64,000 nucleotides of DNA from Pseudomonas sp. GV071 (GTDB lineage Bacteria > Pseudomonadota > Gammaproteobacteria > Pseudomonadales > Pseudomonadaceae), in assembly GCF_003050835.1 (NCBI RefSeq), contig NZ_QAOJ01000003.1:186001-250000 (forward strand). Reading direction: 5' to 3'. Shown piece by piece: positions 8,566-19,144 of the stretch (positions are counted from its first letter, which is position 1; the number at the start of each line of letters is the position of its first letter). The translations under genes were made by a program, and so were the position numbers. The notes below the pieces were generated by a model. It did no database searches. It worked only from the letters and a program-made list of their open reading frames with translations, and was not told where the DNA came from.

Positions 8566-9624
8566 TCAGGCGTTACCCGCCACCTTCAACCGCGCAGCCT
8601 GGGTGAAGTCCAACATGCGTTTCAGCGGCTTCAGCGCCTGCGGAATCAAAGCCGAATCAACGAAAATCTCATTGCTGCCTTCACGCAGGCATTGCAGCGT
8701 ACGCTCCAGCGTATTCATCGCCATCCACGGGCAGTGCGCGCAACTGCGGCAAGCCGCGCCGTTACCCGCAGTCGGTGCCTCGACAAAGATCTTGTCCGGA
8801 CACAGCTGCTGCATCTTGTAGAAAATGCCGCGGTCGGTGGCGACGATAAAAGTCGAGTTGGGCAGCGTCTGCGCCGCTTTGATCAACTGGCTGGTGGAAC
8901 CCACGGCATCGGCCAAGTCGATCACCGACTCCGGCGACTCCGGGTGCACCAGAATCGCGGCGTCCGGGTACAGCGCCTTCATGTCTTCGAGTTGCTTGGA
9001 CTTGAACTCCTCGTGGACGATGCAGGCACCGTCCCAGAGCAGCATGTCGGCGCCAGTCTGCTTCTGGATGTAGCGGCCCAAGTGCTTGTCCGGTGCCCAG
9101 ATAATTTTCTCGCCGTTATCCATCAGGCTTTCGACGATTTCCAGCGCGCAACTGGAAGTCACGACCCAGTCAGCGCGGGCTTTGACGGCGGCTGAGGTGT
9201 TGGCGTAAACCACCACCGTGCGCTCCGGGTGCTGATCGCAGAACGCGGAAAATTCGTCGACCGGGCAACCGAGGTCCAGCGAGCAGGTCGCCTCCAGGGT
9301 CGGCATCAGCACGCGCTTTTCCGGGTTAAGGATTTTGGCCGTCTCGCCCATGAATTTGACGCCGGCCACCAGCACGGTTTTCGCCGAGTGCTGATTGCCG
9401 AAACGGGCCATTTCCAGGGAGTCAGAGACGCAACCGCCGGTTTCTTCGGCCAACGCCTGAATCACCGGGTCGCAGTAGTAGTGGGCAACCAGAACCGCAT
9501 CTTGGGCCTTCAGCTCGGCGGCAATTTCTGCGCGCAGGCGAGTTTCTTCTTCAGGCGAAAGGGGCTTGGGTTGTTTGGCATCGAGGTGCGCCTGGACCAG
9601 CAGGCGCTCGGAAATCTGGGTCAT
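8566..9624 (-). CDS. nadA: quinolinate synthase NadA
   Basis: 352 residues. Condenses iminoaspartate (from NadB) with dihydroxyacetone phosphate to quinolinate for NAD synthesis, using a [4Fe-4S] cluster. Candidate ligand cysteines are visible in [19 protein letters not shown] and [10 protein letters not shown]; the last, near the C-terminus, fits the CxxCxxC-like ending of gamma-proteobacterial NadA. The frame extends 38 codons further upstream, but the ATG at 9624 (MTQISERLL) is the expected family start. Monocistronic, convergent with bepA. Confidence 0.96.
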   Translation of the reverse strand: MTQISERLLVQAHLDAKQPKPLSPEEETRLRAEIAAELKAQDAVLVAHYYCDPVIQALAEETGGCVSDSLEMARFGNQHSAKTVLVAGVKFMGETAKILNPEKRVLMPTLEATCSLDLGCPVDEFSAFCDQHPERTVVVYANTSAAVKARADWVVTSSCALEIVESLMDNGEKIIWAPDKHLGRYIQKQTGADMLLWDGACIVHEEFKSKQLEDMKALYPDAAILVHPESPESVIDLADAVGSTSQLIKAAQTLPNSTFIVATDRGIFYKMQQLCPDKIFVEAPTAGNGAACRSCAHCPWMAMNTLERTLQCLREGSNEIFVDSALIPQALKPLKRMLDFTQAARLKVAGNA

Positions 9625-9722
9625 GTCATCAGGCTCTGAATATGCTTTCAGTGCCGCGCAGTATACCCGCCTGAACTGAGTGCAAACGTCGCCGAAGGGA
9701 GAAATCTGATACGTCAGAAACG

Positions 9723-9761
9723 AAAAAACCCGGAACACTCACTGCTGAGCATTCCGGGTTT
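9723..9761 (-). terminator. terminator after tRNA-Lys
   Basis: AACCCGGAA/TTCCGGGTT stem with T6 on the minus strand, 25 bases downstream of the tRNA. Confidence 0.85.
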
Positions 9762-9785
9762 CCGCTCCTTCTTACGAAGGAAATA

Positions 9786-9861
9786 TGGTGGGTCGTGTGG
9801 GACTCGAACCTACGACCAATTGGTTAAAAGCCAACTGCTCTACCAACTGAGCTAACGACCC
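9786..9861 (-). tRNA. tRNA-Lys, anticodon TTT
   Basis: 76-base class I tRNA on the minus strand. Acceptor GGGTCGT pairs with ACGACCC, D loop AGCTCAGTTGGTAGAGC, anticodon loop CTTTTAA with anticodon TTT, T arm GTAGG-TTCGAGT-CCCAC, discriminator A and encoded CCA. Confidence 0.97.
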
Positions 9862-9915
9862 GCGGTGTGCATAATACTGATTTAATTCATAAAATCAACA
9901 GCATGCGGTAAAGAT

Positions 9916-10590
9916 TTAGAAATAACGGGTAGGGTCTTTCACACCCGCTTCAGAGAAACCGGCCGCGCGCAGGCGGCAGCTGTCGCATTTGCCACAGGCA
10001 CGACCATCGTCATCGGCCTGGTAGCAGGAAACGGTCAGGCCGTAGTCCACGCCCTCGGCCATGCCCGCCTGGACGATCTGCGCCTTGCTTAGAAACTGCA
10101 GCGGCGCCTGAATGCGAAAGCCCTGCCCTTCCACGCCAGCCTTGGTGGCAAGGTTGGCCATGCGCTCGAACGCATCGACGAACTCGGGACGGCAATCGGG
10201 GTATCCGGAATAATCCACAGCGTTTACACCGATAAAGATATCCCGCGCGCCCAGCACTTCGGCCCAGCCCAAAGCGAGCGACAGAAACACCGTATTGCGC
10301 GCCGGCACGTAGGTCACCGGAATGCCTTCGCCTGGCGTTTCCGGCACCGCGATGCTGCTGTCGGTGAGGGCCGAACCGCCCATACCGTTGAGGTTCAAGC
10401 CGATCACTTTGTGCTCGGCTACACCCAACTGCTGAGCCACACGCTCTGCGGCCTGCAGCTCGGAGCGATGGCGTTGACCATAGTCGAAACTGATGGTGTA
10501 GCAGGCGTAGCCGTCGGCCTTGGCCATGGCGACTACGGTGGCGGAGTCGAGGCCGCCGGAGAGCAGAATTACCGCTTTTTTATCAGTCAT
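9916..10590 (-). CDS. queC: 7-cyano-7-deazaguanine synthase QueC
   Basis: 224 residues. Converts 7-carboxy-7-deazaguanine to preQ0 with ATP and ammonia, on the path to queuosine in tRNA. The N-terminal PP-loop SGGLDSATV binds ATP; a C-terminal zinc site is visible in SCYQADD plus CGKCDSC. Start at the ATG at 10590, one base after the queE stop, so queE-queC are translationally coupled; the long upstream extension of the frame is inside queE. No PreQ1 riboswitch is apparent upstream of the pair. Confidence 0.96.
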   Translation of the reverse strand: MTDKKAVILLSGGLDSATVVAMAKADGYACYTISFDYGQRHRSELQAAERVAQQLGVAEHKVIGLNLNGMGGSALTDSSIAVPETPGEGIPVTYVPARNTVFLSLALGWAEVLGARDIFIGVNAVDYSGYPDCRPEFVDAFERMANLATKAGVEGQGFRIQAPLQFLSKAQIVQAGMAEGVDYGLTVSCYQADDDGRACGKCDSCRLRAAGFSEAGVKDPTRYF

Positions 10591-10591
10591 A

Positions 10592-11239
10592 TCAGTGTCC
10601 CGGCTGGTCGTTCCAAAGAATCTTGTGCAGTTGCAACTGCAAGCGCACCGGCAAGTTATCGGCGACGATCCAGTCGGCCAAAGCACGAGCATCTACTTGC
10701 TGATGACTAGGCGAAAACAGCACTTCTCCGGCACGATTCTGCAGGCCGTATTGGATCAGTTTGGACACCGACCAGTCGTAGTCTTCACGCGAACAGATGA
10801 CGAACTTGACCTGATCGTTAGGGGTCAGGAACTCGATGTTCTCGTAGCGGTTGCGCGCCATTTCGGCAGAGCCCGGTGTCTTCAGATCGACCACCTTGCT
10901 CACACGAGGATCGACCGCCGACACATCGAGGGCGCCGCTGGTTTCCAGCGACACCTCGAAGCCGGCATCGCACAGGCGCTCGAGCAGAGGAATGCAGTTG
11001 GGCTGGGCCAGCGGCTCACCACCGGTAACGCAAACGTAGCGCGGCTTGTAGGCCGCGATTTGCTCAACAATGGCGTCCAGGGACATGATTTCGCCGCCAC
11101 TGAAGGCGTAGGCGGTGTCGCAGTATTGGCAGCGCAGAGGGCAGCCAGTCAGGCGCACGAACACTGTCGGTAAACCGGCAGTGCGCGTCTCACCCTGCAA
11201 CGAGTAAAAAATCTCGGTAATGCGCAGGTTTTTTTGCAT
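10592..11239 (-). CDS. queE: 7-carboxy-7-deazaguanine synthase QueE
   Basis: About 215 residues; radical SAM enzyme making 7-carboxy-7-deazaguanine from 6-carboxytetrahydropterin. The CxxxCxxC cluster motif is in [16 protein letters not shown], and [20 protein letters not shown] is the QueE N-terminal signature. I place the start at the ATG at 11239; an in-frame ATG at 11272 has a better GGAGG site but would add 11 residues not usual for the family, so the true start is open. Directly precedes queC. Confidence 0.93.
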   Translation of the reverse strand: MQKNLRITEIFYSLQGETRTAGLPTVFVRLTGCPLRCQYCDTAYAFSGGEIMSLDAIVEQIAAYKPRYVCVTGGEPLAQPNCIPLLERLCDAGFEVSLETSGALDVSAVDPRVSKVVDLKTPGSAEMARNRYENIEFLTPNDQVKFVICSREDYDWSVSKLIQYGLQNRAGEVLFSPSHQQVDARALADWIVADNLPVRLQLQLHKILWNDQPGH

Positions 11240-11310
11240 ATCGGCCACGGGCGTGACGGCGAAACAGGCCATCCGCCTCCGTTGCGGGAATTGGGGCGGC
11301 GATTCTAACG

Positions 11311-11338
11311 AAAAAACCCGCGACAGGCGCGGGTTTTA
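11311..11338. terminator. terminator of the tol-pal-cpoB operon
   Basis: ACCCGCG/CGCGGGT stem flanked by A6 and T4, between the cpoB 3-prime end... and queE start. It lies upstream of cpoB's stop only in plus coordinates; on the minus strand it follows cpoB by 19 bases and has the stronger T run. Confidence 0.85.
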
Positions 11339-11357
11339 TTGAACAGCGGGTCAGGCT

Positions 11358-12176
11358 TTACAGGCGTTGCAGATCACGCTGGGCCAGTTGGGCGGCCGAG
11401 CTGCCCGGATACTGGGCAATTACCTGCTGCAAAATGCCTTTGGCTTTGTCGGTGTGACCGAGGCGCTGCTCGACATCGGCCAGCTTGTACAGCGAATCCG
11501 GCACCTTGTTGTGGGTCGGATACAGCTGGCTGACCTTGGCAAAGGCTTGCCCGGCGCCTTGCAGGTCGCCCTTGGTCAGGTTCACCTCACCCAACCAGTA
11601 CTGCGCGTTGCCGGCGTATTGGCTCTGTGGGTATTTGCGCAGGAAGGCGCTAAAGGCCTGACTGGCCTTGTCGAAATCTTTAGCTTTGATCAGATCGAAG
11701 GCAGCATCGTAATAGAGCTTTTCCTTCGCCGGATCACCCGGCTCAGTGCTCGCCGCAGGCTGTTGCGCTGCTGGCTGCACGGGAGCAGCACCGGCATTGA
11801 CTGCACCGGCATTGCTGGAATCTGGAGTAGCGGCAGGAGCACCAGTGGCGCCGCCGGCTATACGTCTGTCGAGGTCTTGGTAACGCTCCAGGCCTTCTTG
11901 TTTCAGGCGCTGAATTTCGTTCTGTTGCTCCTCGACCATGCCGCGCAAACGGCCTAGTTCGTCTTGCATTTGTTGCAGCTGCATGAACAGCTCGCCCTGT
12001 GCCGAGGCAGGGGCCGTAACCCCTCCCCCTGCATAGGCGCCGGTCGTGCCATAACCTGCAGGTGGATAACTACCACCGCCATCGCTGGCGTTGCTGTCTT
12101 CCACCGGAACCGCAGCCCAGGCCGCAAGCGGCAGGCTGAGAGTCAATATAGTCAGAGCACGACGGCACGTTCGCAT
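11358..12176 (-). CDS. cpoB: Tol-Pal coordinator CpoB (YbgF)
   Basis: 272-residue periplasmic protein: signal peptide, a variable Gly/Pro-rich stretch, a coiled coil (about residues 65-105, QLQQMQDELGRLRGMVEEQQ), an Ala/Pro-rich linker, and TPR repeats from about 150 to the end (AFSAFLRKYPQSQYAGNAQY). In E. coli CpoB links PBP1b and the Tol machine so that septal peptidoglycan synthesis and outer-membrane constriction stay in step; the coiled coil forms trimers. It is last in the tol-pal operon, 6 bases past pal. Confidence 0.95.
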   Translation of the reverse strand: MRTCRRALTILTLSLPLAAWAAVPVEDSNASDGGGSYPPAGYGTTGAYAGGGVTAPASAQGELFMQLQQMQDELGRLRGMVEEQQNEIQRLKQEGLERYQDLDRRIAGGATGAPAATPDSSNAGAVNAGAAPVQPAAQQPAASTEPGDPAKEKLYYDAAFDLIKAKDFDKASQAFSAFLRKYPQSQYAGNAQYWLGEVNLTKGDLQGAGQAFAKVSQLYPTHNKVPDSLYKLADVEQRLGHTDKAKGILQQVIAQYPGSSAAQLAQRDLQRL

Positions 12177-12182
12177 GTCGAA

Positions 12183-12680
12183 TTACTTACGCAGTTCAAC
12201 GCGACGGTTTTGAGCCCAGGATTGCTCGTCGTTGCCGGTAGCAACTGGACGCTCTTCACCGTAGGAAACCAGTTCCAGCTGAGCTGGGGAAACGCCTTGC
12301 AGAACCAGGTAGCGCTGAACGGCTTTCGCACGACGCTCGCCCAGAGCCATGTTGTACTCACGGGTGCCGCGTTCGTCGGTGTTGCCTTCCAGAACGACGC
12401 GAGCGCCATTGCCTTTCAGGTCTTTGGCGTGAACGTCCAGAGCGCGCATGGCTTCTGGCTTCAGGTCCGAGCTGTCGTATTCGAAGTAGAAGGTGGTGAT
12501 AGCGCGCAGAGCAGCTTCTTCGCTCAGGTTGCCGTCTACACCGCTGTTGTTGGCGTTGTAGCCAGCGTTTGGATCAACAGCGCCTTCGCCAGCGTTGTCG
12601 CCGCCTTTGGAGGAGCAACCTACAGCTACAGCCATGGACAGAGCCAGTGCAGCGAACTTACCGAATTTCAACATTTCCAT
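12183..12680 (-). CDS. pal: peptidoglycan-associated lipoprotein Pal (OprL)
   Basis: 165 residues. Lipobox VGCSSKGG, short linker, then an OmpA-like peptidoglycan-binding domain (about residues 55-165) with the signature [19 protein letters not shown]. The Asp and Arg of the diaminopimelate-binding site are present. Anchors the outer membrane to peptidoglycan and is recruited to septa by TolB. Called OprL in P. aeruginosa. Strong RBS (AGGAG) before the ATG. Codon use is more highly expressed-like than in its neighbours (few rare codons). Confidence 0.97.
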   Translation of the reverse strand: MEMLKFGKFAALALSMAVAVGCSSKGGDNAGEGAVDPNAGYNANNSGVDGNLSEEAALRAITTFYFEYDSSDLKPEAMRALDVHAKDLKGNGARVVLEGNTDERGTREYNMALGERRAKAVQRYLVLQGVSPAQLELVSYGEERPVATGNDEQSWAQNRRVELRK

Positions 12681-12732
12681 AGTAAAACTCCTAATGAACC
12701 CCAGTGTGTTAAGTAATTGGTGCAGCGCCGCA

Positions 12733-14034
12733 TCAGTTCAGGAAAGGCGACCAGGATGGCTCTCGGATTTCGCCTTGCGCGGTTGGAATCGGGAGTTTTA
12801 CGCGTCCATTAATGGAGGCAAGAATCAAGACTCCACGGCCCTGCTGGCGGGTGGCGTAGATTACCATGGTGCCGTTGGGCGCGACAGTAGGCGACTCATC
12901 CAGATTGGTATCTGAAAGAATCCGCAAACGCGAAGTCTGCAAGTCCTGCGCAGCCACTTTGAAATTGGTGAAACCGTCCTGACGGTGAATCATCACCAAC
13001 GTCTTCTCGTCAGCAGACAGTTTGGGGTTGGCGTTGTAGTTACCTACAAAGGTCACCCGATCCACTGCACCGCCGGCAATATTGGTTTTATAGACCTGCG
13101 GTTTCCCGGCACGGTCCGATGTGAAGTAAATAGTCTGACCGTCCTTGCCCCAGAAGGGTTCGGTATCAATTGCATAGTGATTGGTCACACGGGTCATCTG
13201 CCGGCTGCCCAGATCCATCACGTAGATTTCCGGGTTGCCATCACGCGACAGTACGAACGCCAGCTTGCTGCCATCGGGCGAGAACGCCGGGGCACCATTG
13301 AGGCCTTCGAAGTTGGTGATCTGCTCGCGGCGACCGGTGTCGATGTGCTGGATGAAGATACGCGGACGCTTCTGTTCGAACGACACATAGGCAATGCGCT
13401 TGCCGTCGCTGGCAAAACGCGGCGACAGAATCGGCTCACGCGATTGCAGCAGGGTCACTGCGCGGGCGCCGTCATAGTCCGAGCGCTGCAAGGTGTAACG
13501 GGTGTTGCTGGCGGAGAAGCGCTCTGCAGTCACGTACAGCATCTGGGTGGAAAACGCGCCCTTGATGCCGGTGAGTTTTTCGAACGCCTGGTCAGCGATG
13601 TAGTGCGACATGTCGCGCAGTTGGTCAGTGGTACCGCCCACGCTGCCGGTAAATACCTGCTGCTCGGTGGCCACGTTGAACAGCGCGAACTGGATCTGCA
13701 ACCGGCCGCCGTTAGGCACGATGTTACCGACCAGCACGTACTGGGCGCCGAGGGCTTTCCAGTCGCGGTAGATCACTTCGCTGGCCTGCGTTGGCAGGCT
13801 GATCATGTTCTGACGGGGGATCGGCTCGAACGTACCGGAGTTGCGCAGGTCCTTGCCGACGATATCGGAAATATCCTCAGGCAGAACGGTGCCGCCCTGC
13901 CAGCCGAATGGAACCACGGCAATCGGGATGGCACGGTCGGAACCGGTGCCTACCAGAATGTTTTTTTCCTCTGCTGCCGCCATTCCCGCAGCGCAACAAA
14001 GGACTACTAGCAATCCGCGAAGAATGTTGATCAC
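12733..14034 (-). CDS. tolB: Tol-Pal periplasmic protein TolB
   Basis: 433 residues. Signal peptide ([21 protein letters not shown]), N-terminal alpha/beta domain (to about 165), then a six-bladed beta-propeller of repeated S-P-x-(F/W)-S-P-D-G type strands ([32 protein letters not shown]). TolB binds Pal and is displaced by TolA. Its start overlaps the tolA stop by four bases (ATGA-type coupling). Confidence 0.97.
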   Translation of the reverse strand: MINILRGLLVVLCCAAGMAAAEEKNILVGTGSDRAIPIAVVPFGWQGGTVLPEDISDIVGKDLRNSGTFEPIPRQNMISLPTQASEVIYRDWKALGAQYVLVGNIVPNGGRLQIQFALFNVATEQQVFTGSVGGTTDQLRDMSHYIADQAFEKLTGIKGAFSTQMLYVTAERFSASNTRYTLQRSDYDGARAVTLLQSREPILSPRFASDGKRIAYVSFEQKRPRIFIQHIDTGRREQITNFEGLNGAPAFSPDGSKLAFVLSRDGNPEIYVMDLGSRQMTRVTNHYAIDTEPFWGKDGQTIYFTSDRAGKPQVYKTNIAGGAVDRVTFVGNYNANPKLSADEKTLVMIHRQDGFTNFKVAAQDLQTSRLRILSDTNLDESPTVAPNGTMVIYATRQQGRGVLILASINGRVKLPIPTAQGEIREPSWSPFLN

Positions 14035-15035
14035 AAATCTAGATCCTCAGGTTTGAAGGTCATCTTGAATGAACGATAGGGGTTGAAGTCGGTAGGACTC
14101 AGACCCTGCATTTCTACTAAACGCCCAATATTTTTCACTGCGGCTACAGCCGAGTTGTCGAACGGCGCGTTGCCGCTGGACTTGGCAATCGTCGCGCTGG
14201 TGATGGTGCCGTCGGGCAGCATGGTGATCTGCAGAACCACCGCCATGCCATTACGAGCGCCAGGTGGACGTGTCCACACCTCGGAAGCACGCATACGAAT
14301 CAGGTCATCGAAGTTGCCGGAGACGGTATCGCCCACTTCATCAGCGGTGGTCGCCTCGCGCTCGGTGGTGTCGGACAACAGCTCGGCCAATGCCTGCGCC
14401 TTCTTGTCCTCAGCCGACTTGCGCGCAGCCTCGGCAGCCTTTTTCTTAACGGCTTCCGCTTCTGCCTTTTTCTTCTCAGTCGCTTTCTTGGCAGCATCAG
14501 CCGCCTTTTTCTTGGCGTCTTCTGCAGCTTTTTTCTTCGCCTCGGCTTCGGCTTTCTTCTTCGCCTCTTCTTCAGCTTTCTTCTGTTCTTCTTCGGTTTT
14601 CTTCTTGGCGATATCGGCGAGTTTCTTTTCCTCGACCTTCTTCGCTTCTTCGGCTTTCTTGGCCTCGGCCGCTTTGGCCGCTTCAGCCTGCTCCTGCTCG
14701 GCCGCTTCGGCTTTTTGAGCTTCGTCGGCTTTCTTTTGTTCCGCCGCCTTCACCTTCTCTTGCTCGACTTTCTTGGCTTCCAGCTGCTCAACCTCGTATT
14801 GCTTGGCAGCGGTTTTTTTCGCTTCGCCGGCAATTTTCTGGTTGGTCTGCACGGTCGCCGGGCTCTTCGATTTCAGCTCGTAGAGCGTAGCCTGAACAAT
14901 GGGTTTAGCGGGTGGCAGCTCCGGCGTAAAAGCAAAGCTGACAAACAGCATGCCGAACAACAGGACGTGCAGCCCTATTGCCCAGATACTTGGCCAGAAA
15001 AAGCCTTCCGATGAGGAGCGCTCGCGTTCCTGCAT
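14031..15035 (-). CDS. tolA: Tol-Pal energy transducer TolA
   Basis: 334 residues. One inner-membrane helix near residues 15-37, then a long helical domain II (about 75-215) made of Ala/Lys/Glu repeats such as [14 protein letters not shown] that spans the periplasm, then a C-terminal domain III (about 225-334) that contacts TolB/Pal. The A/K/E repeat makes this stretch strongly purine-biased on the coding strand and a likely site of length change between strains. Overlaps tolR by one base and tolB by four. Confidence 0.97.
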   Translation of the reverse strand: MQERERSSSEGFFWPSIWAIGLHVLLFGMLFVSFAFTPELPPAKPIVQATLYELKSKSPATVQTNQKIAGEAKKTAAKQYEVEQLEAKKVEQEKVKAAEQKKADEAQKAEAAEQEQAEAAKAAEAKKAEEAKKVEEKKLADIAKKKTEEEQKKAEEEAKKKAEAEAKKKAAEDAKKKAADAAKKATEKKKAEAEAVKKKAAEAARKSAEDKKAQALAELLSDTTEREATTADEVGDTVSGNFDDLIRMRASEVWTRPPGARNGMAVVLQITMLPDGTITSATIAKSSGNAPFDNSAVAAVKNIGRLVEMQGLSPTDFNPYRSFKMTFKPEDLDL

Positions 15036-15487
15036 TAGGGCGCCTCGGTAATCAGGCCGACGTTACCCACACCGGCTTGCTGCAGACCGCCCATGGCCGC
15101 CATCACGGCACCGTAGTCGACCACTTTATCGGCACGGATAAACACTTGCGTCTGCTTACCCTGGGCGCGGCTCTGGTTCATGATCGCGGTCACGGCGGTG
15201 GTCATTTCCGCTAGCGTCAGGGCTTTGGCCTGCTGCTTGTCGGTGTCCACTTCGCTGCCAAGGTTCCAGTAGTAGGTCTTGTCGGCTTTGATCGAGATGG
15301 TCAGCACCTGGGTGTTGTTGTCTTGCGGCAAGGCATCGCTGGATACCTTGGGCAAGTCCACCTTGACGCCCTGGTTGAGCATCGGGGCAGTCACCATGAA
15401 AATCACCAGCAGCACCAACATCACGTCGATGTAGGGCACCACGTTCATTTCGGCGACTGGTTTACGTCTCTTACGAATACGTGCCAT
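15035..15487 (-). CDS. tolR: Tol-Pal proton-channel protein TolR
   Basis: 150 residues: a basic N-terminus (ARIRKRRKP), one membrane helix (about 17-39, VMLVLLVIFMVTAPML) preceded by the conserved Asp of the proton path (PYIDVML), and a periplasmic domain that binds peptidoglycan. ExbD/TolR family. Works with TolQ to use the proton gradient to move TolA. RBS AGGAAAGG precedes the ATG. Confidence 0.96.
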   Translation of the reverse strand: MARIRKRRKPVAEMNVVPYIDVMLVLLVIFMVTAPMLNQGVKVDLPKVSSDALPQDNNTQVLTISIKADKTYYWNLGSEVDTDKQQAKALTLAEMTTAVTAIMNQSRAQGKQTQVFIRADKVVDYGAVMAAMGGLQQAGVGNVGLITEAP

Positions 15488-15528
15488 GAGTTAAAACCTT
15501 TCCTAAAGCCTTCAGTAAAACCAGCGGC

Positions 15529-16224
15529 TTACTCGTCGCTGGTGTGCACTTTACGGTGCAGGATGGCTTGGAATTCATCGGCGAAGGTGTAGTAACGGCC
15601 GATCAGGGTTTCGCCACGAGCGGCAAAGCGGTTGTAGGCGATGACCGCCGGGATGGCGGCGAACAGGCCGATCGCCGTGGCGATCAACGCTTCGGCAATA
15701 CCCGGGGCCACAGTGGCCAAGGTCGCTTGTTGGGCAGATGCCAGGCCACGGAAGGAGTTCATGATCCCCCACACGGTACCGAACAGACCAATGTACGGGC
15801 TGGTAGAACCGACGGTGGCGAGGAACGGCAGGCTCTGCTCGAGCTTCTCTTCTTCACGGGAAATTGCCACGCGCATGGCACGGTTGACGCCGTCCATGAC
15901 CGCGTCCGGATCCACACCCGGCTGCTGACGCAGGCGCGAGAACTCTTTGAAACCGCCGCGAAAGATCTGCTCAACGCCCGAATCCGGGTCCGGGTTGGCG
16001 CCGGCCTGGCGGTAAAGCTTGGACAGGTCGATACCCGACCAGAAACGCTCCTCGAATGTCTCGAGCGAACGGCGCGCCGCACGGATCATGGTGCTTTTCT
16101 GAAAGATCATGATCCATGAGGTTACCGATGCGCCTACAAGAACCAGCATGACCAGCTGTACCACGATGCTGGCGTTGCTGATCAGGCTCCACATAGAGGT
16201 ATGGTCGACGACGGTGGCTTCCAC
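15529..16224 (-). CDS. tolQ: Tol-Pal proton-channel protein TolQ
   Basis: 231 residues, MotA/TolQ/ExbB family. Three membrane helices (about 16-37, 135-160 and 170-195), with the signature GLFGTVWGIMNSFRGL and PGIAEALIATAIGLFAAIPAV lining the channel. First Tol gene after ybgC, two bases apart, so ybgC-tolQ are surely co-transcribed. Confidence 0.97.
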   Translation of the reverse strand: MEATVVDHTSMWSLISNASIVVQLVMLVLVGASVTSWIMIFQKSTMIRAARRSLETFEERFWSGIDLSKLYRQAGANPDPDSGVEQIFRGGFKEFSRLRQQPGVDPDAVMDGVNRAMRVAISREEEKLEQSLPFLATVGSTSPYIGLFGTVWGIMNSFRGLASAQQATLATVAPGIAEALIATAIGLFAAIPAVIAYNRFAARGETLIGRYYTFADEFQAILHRKVHTSDE

Positions 16225-16226
16225 GC

Positions 16227-16676
16227 TTAATCTCCTGCTTTAGATGTACCCGCGTCGCTTGCGCCTGCAAAGGCGATACGCAACGCTTCGGGAATGGCCC
16301 GGGGTTTCAAACTGTCGGCGCGCACACAGGCCACCAGGAACTGCCCTTCACAGAGCAGCGTTTTATCCGTAGCCCGCCTGACCTGTTGACGAAAGCGCAG
16401 GCTGGCACGGTTTAATTCGATCACTTCGGCGCTGACTAACAACTCATCGTCCAGACGCGCCGGCACGTGGTAACGCGCTTCGCTGGAATGCACGACAAAC
16501 AGCATCTCCCCCGCCAGCTGCGACTGAGCAAAGCCCAGGTCACGTAGCCGTTCGGTACGAGCCCGCTCCATGAATTTAAGGTAATTGACGTAATAAACGA
16601 TGCCGCCGGCATCGGTGTCTTCGTAGTAAACCCGACAGCGATGCGTGAACGGCTCAAGCCCATTTTGCGCGCGCAT
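16227..16676 (-). CDS. ybgC: acyl-CoA thioesterase YbgC
   Basis: 149-residue hotdog-fold thioesterase. The motif [20 protein letters not shown] holds the catalytic Asp and the family Y-x-D-T-D-x-x-G-x-V signature. YbgC hydrolyses short acyl-CoA or acyl-ACP and is the standard first gene of the tol-pal operon; in E. coli it associates with phospholipid-synthesis enzymes. Why it is with Tol is unsettled. A 120-base gap with no recognised signal separates it from ruvB upstream. Confidence 0.95.
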   Translation of the reverse strand: MRAQNGLEPFTHRCRVYYEDTDAGGIVYYVNYLKFMERARTERLRDLGFAQSQLAGEMLFVVHSSEARYHVPARLDDELLVSAEVIELNRASLRFRQQVRRATDKTLLCEGQFLVACVRADSLKPRAIPEALRIAFAGASDAGTSKAGD

Positions 16677-16796
16677 ACTCTAGTGCTTACTCCCCAGGTT
16701 GCCAATCGGGCAAACCAACTGTTTTTTGTCCAGATGCATCATCTGCTGCCAACCCTGCACAGGGCTGCTGATCAGATGAAGCATACGAACGTAAAG

Positions 16797-17846
16797 TTAC
16801 TCATCCAACGTAAACATATCGGTCTGCGGCAAGTCGCCCATGCGCTTGGGCACATTCAGGCCGAAGTGCAGATACGCATGCCGGGTCACCACCCGCCCAC
16901 GTGGCGTACGCATGATGTAGCCCTGTTGAATCAGGTACGGTTCGAGCACGTCTTCAATGGTGTGGCGCTCTTCGCTGATGGCCGCGGCCAGGCTGTCGAC
17001 GCCCACCGGACCACCGTCAAACTTCTCGATCATGGTCAACAGCAAACGCCGGTCCTGGTGATCGAAGCCGTGTTCGTCGACATCCAGCAGGTTCAACGCC
17101 AGGTCGGCGATGGCGCGGGTGATATGGCCCTGGGCACGCACTTCAGCAAAGTCGCGCACACGGCGCAGCAGGCGGTTGGCGATTCGCGGGGTACCACGGG
17201 CACGACGGGCGATCTCGAACGCACCTTCCGGGTCCAGCGGTAAACCGAGAATGCCAGCGGAGCGCTGCACGATGGTGGCCAGATCGGCCGTGCTGTAGAA
17301 CTCCAGACGCTGGACGATGCCGAAGCGGTCACGCAGCGGGTTGGTCAGCATGCCGGCGCGCGTGGTCGCACCGACCAGGGTGAACGGCGGCAGATCAAGT
17401 TTGATCGAACGGGCGGCCGGCCCCTCGCCAATCATGATGTCGAGCTGGAAATCTTCCATCGCCGGGTACAGCACTTCTTCGACGATGGGCGACAGGCGAT
17501 GAATCTCATCAATGAACAGCACATCGCCAGGTTCGAGGTTGGTCAGCATTGCCGCCAAGTCGCCTGGGCGCTCAAGCACCGGGCCCGAAGTGCTTTTGAT
17601 CGAAACGCCCATTTCCTGCGCAATGATATTGGCCAGGGTGGTTTTACCCAGGCCAGGCGGGCCGAAGATCAGGGTGTGATCAAGCGATTCCTGGCGGCCA
17701 CGAGCCGCCTGAATAAACAGTTCCATCTGCTCACGCACTTTCGGCTGCCCGATGTACTCAGCCAGACGCAGCGGCCGAATGGCGCGGTCCAGTTGTTCAT
17801 CGCGGTCACGGCCTGAGGCGGTGATCAGGCGGTCGGCGTCTATCAC
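16797..17846 (-). CDS. ruvB: Holliday junction branch-migration ATPase RuvB
   Basis: 349-residue AAA+ hexameric motor that drives branch migration with RuvA. Walker [11 protein letters not shown], Walker B DEIHRL, sensor 1 GATTRAG, arginine finger region in NPLRDRFG, and a C-terminal winged helix with PRGRVVT. Its ATG lies immediately after the ruvA stop (no gap). Ends 120 bases before ybgC. Confidence 0.98.
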   Translation of the reverse strand: MIDADRLITASGRDRDEQLDRAIRPLRLAEYIGQPKVREQMELFIQAARGRQESLDHTLIFGPPGLGKTTLANIIAQEMGVSIKSTSGPVLERPGDLAAMLTNLEPGDVLFIDEIHRLSPIVEEVLYPAMEDFQLDIMIGEGPAARSIKLDLPPFTLVGATTRAGMLTNPLRDRFGIVQRLEFYSTADLATIVQRSAGILGLPLDPEGAFEIARRARGTPRIANRLLRRVRDFAEVRAQGHITRAIADLALNLLDVDEHGFDHQDRRLLLTMIEKFDGGPVGVDSLAAAISEERHTIEDVLEPYLIQQGYIMRTPRGRVVTRHAYLHFGLNVPKRMGDLPQTDMFTLDE

Positions 17847-18452
17847 TTAAACCATTCCTTTCAATGAACGACGGATCAATTCTTCACTGCTCAAGCCATC
17901 TTCCTGTACGGCAGAAACCGCGCGGCTTGCCTCTTGCGGCTTGAAGCCCAAGGAAATCAGGGCGCTCACGGCGTCATTCTCCGCACTTGAGACTGTGCCA
18001 CCGGCACGAGGTTCAGTCACAAAGGTGGCGATGCCCGGTACGGTTTCCCACGCCTTGAAGCGGTCTTTGAGCTCCACCAGCAGGCGTTCGGCGGTCTTCT
18101 TGCCGACCCCCGGAACCCGGGTAAGCGCTGAGGTATCTTGCGCCTGAACAGCACGAACCAACTCGTCCACTTCCAGGCCGGACATCAGCGCCAACGCCAA
18201 CTTCGGACCCACGCCATTGAGGCGGATCAGCTCGCGAAACAGCTCGCGCTCGCGCTTTTCGGCGAAACCAAACAGCAAGTGAGCATCTTCGCGCACCACC
18301 AGGTGGGTATGCAGCGTCACTGGCTCACCGACCGAGGGCAGGCGATACAGCGTGGTCATCGGCACTTCCAGCTCGTAGCCCAGGCCATTCACATCGACGA
18401 TAAGGTGCGGCGGCTGCTTTTCCAGCAAGGTCCCACGCAAGCGTCCAATCAC
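17847..18452 (-). CDS. ruvA: Holliday junction DNA-binding protein RuvA
   Basis: 201 residues, three domains: an N-terminal OB fold (MIGRLRGTL..), a tandem helix-hairpin-helix domain ([18 protein letters not shown] and [19 protein letters not shown]), and a flexible-linked C-terminal UBA-like domain ([14 protein letters not shown]) that contacts RuvB. Acidic pin residues are expected in the middle domain. Directly precedes ruvB and follows ruvC by 31 bases. Confidence 0.98.
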   Translation of the reverse strand: MIGRLRGTLLEKQPPHLIVDVNGLGYELEVPMTTLYRLPSVGEPVTLHTHLVVREDAHLLFGFAEKRERELFRELIRLNGVGPKLALALMSGLEVDELVRAVQAQDTSALTRVPGVGKKTAERLLVELKDRFKAWETVPGIATFVTEPRAGGTVSSAENDAVSALISLGFKPQEASRAVSAVQEDGLSSEELIRRSLKGMV

Positions 18453-18483
18453 GAAATCAGTTCCTTAATAAAGAAGGCCGCCA

Positions 18484-19008
18484 TCACAGACGCAAGCGCC
18501 CGCCGCGACTGCGGGCGCCCACCAGGCCGTGAGGAATCAGGCTGGAGCGAGTGTGGGCATGACACAAGGCAATTGCCAGGGCGTCGGAGGCATCGATCTG
18601 TGGTTTTTGCGTCAGCTTGAGCAGGTGCATCACCATCATCTGCACCTGCTGCTTGTCCGCCCCGCCGGTGCCGGCAATCGCCTGCTTGACCTGGGTGGCG
18701 GTGTATTCGGCGATCTCCAGGCCGTGCTCGGCGGCCGCGACAATCGCCGCACCACGGGCCTGGCCGAGCTTGAGCGCTGAGTCGGCGTTCTTGGCCATAA
18801 ACACTTTTTCGATGCCCATGGTCACCGGCCCGTAGGTTTCGATCACCTCACGCACGCCGCGAAACACAATCTGCAAGCGCTCGGATAACTCGCCCGCGCC
18901 AGTGCGAATGCAGCCTGAAGCCACATACTCACAGCCACGACCGATATCGCGCACCACGCCGTAACCAGTGATCCGCGAACCGGGGTCGATACCGAGAATA
19001 AGGGTCAT
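18484..19008 (-). CDS. ruvC: Holliday junction resolvase RuvC
   Basis: 174-residue RNase H-fold endonuclease cutting junctions symmetrically. The first catalytic Asp lies in [13 protein letters not shown] (Asp7), the Glu in [11 protein letters not shown], the C-terminal acidic pair in [14 protein letters not shown]. First gene of ruvCAB, which follows the usual gamma-proteobacterial order. A REP pair separates it from yebC. Confidence 0.98.
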   Translation of the reverse strand: MTLILGIDPGSRITGYGVVRDIGRGCEYVASGCIRTGAGELSERLQIVFRGVREVIETYGPVTMGIEKVFMAKNADSALKLGQARGAAIVAAAEHGLEIAEYTATQVKQAIAGTGGADKQQVQMMVMHLLKLTQKPQIDASDALAIALCHAHTRSSLIPHGLVGARSRGGRLRL

Positions 19009-19067
19009 AACACCTGCAACTGGAGCAATAAAAGAAAGGGGCCAGCATATAGGAATGTGCTGACGGT

Positions 19068-19130
19068 ATCGCGGCTGAAGCCGCTGCTACAAAGACCGCG
19101 CACTCCGTAGGAGCGGCTTCAGCCGCGATA
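19068..19130. repeat. REP pair (BIME-like) ruvC / yebC
   Basis: Two inverted copies of GTAGGAGCGGCTTCAGCCGCGAT, 19068-19090 and 19107-19130, one with CTGC for CTCC. Can form two small hairpins or one long one. No gene here. Confidence 0.9.
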
Positions 19131-19144
19131 GTCTCGGCAAATCC

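Noticed and set aside
14300..14850. possible tandem DNA repeat in tolA
   Set aside because: The repetition is the Ala/Lys/Glu helix of TolA domain II, not an inserted repeat.
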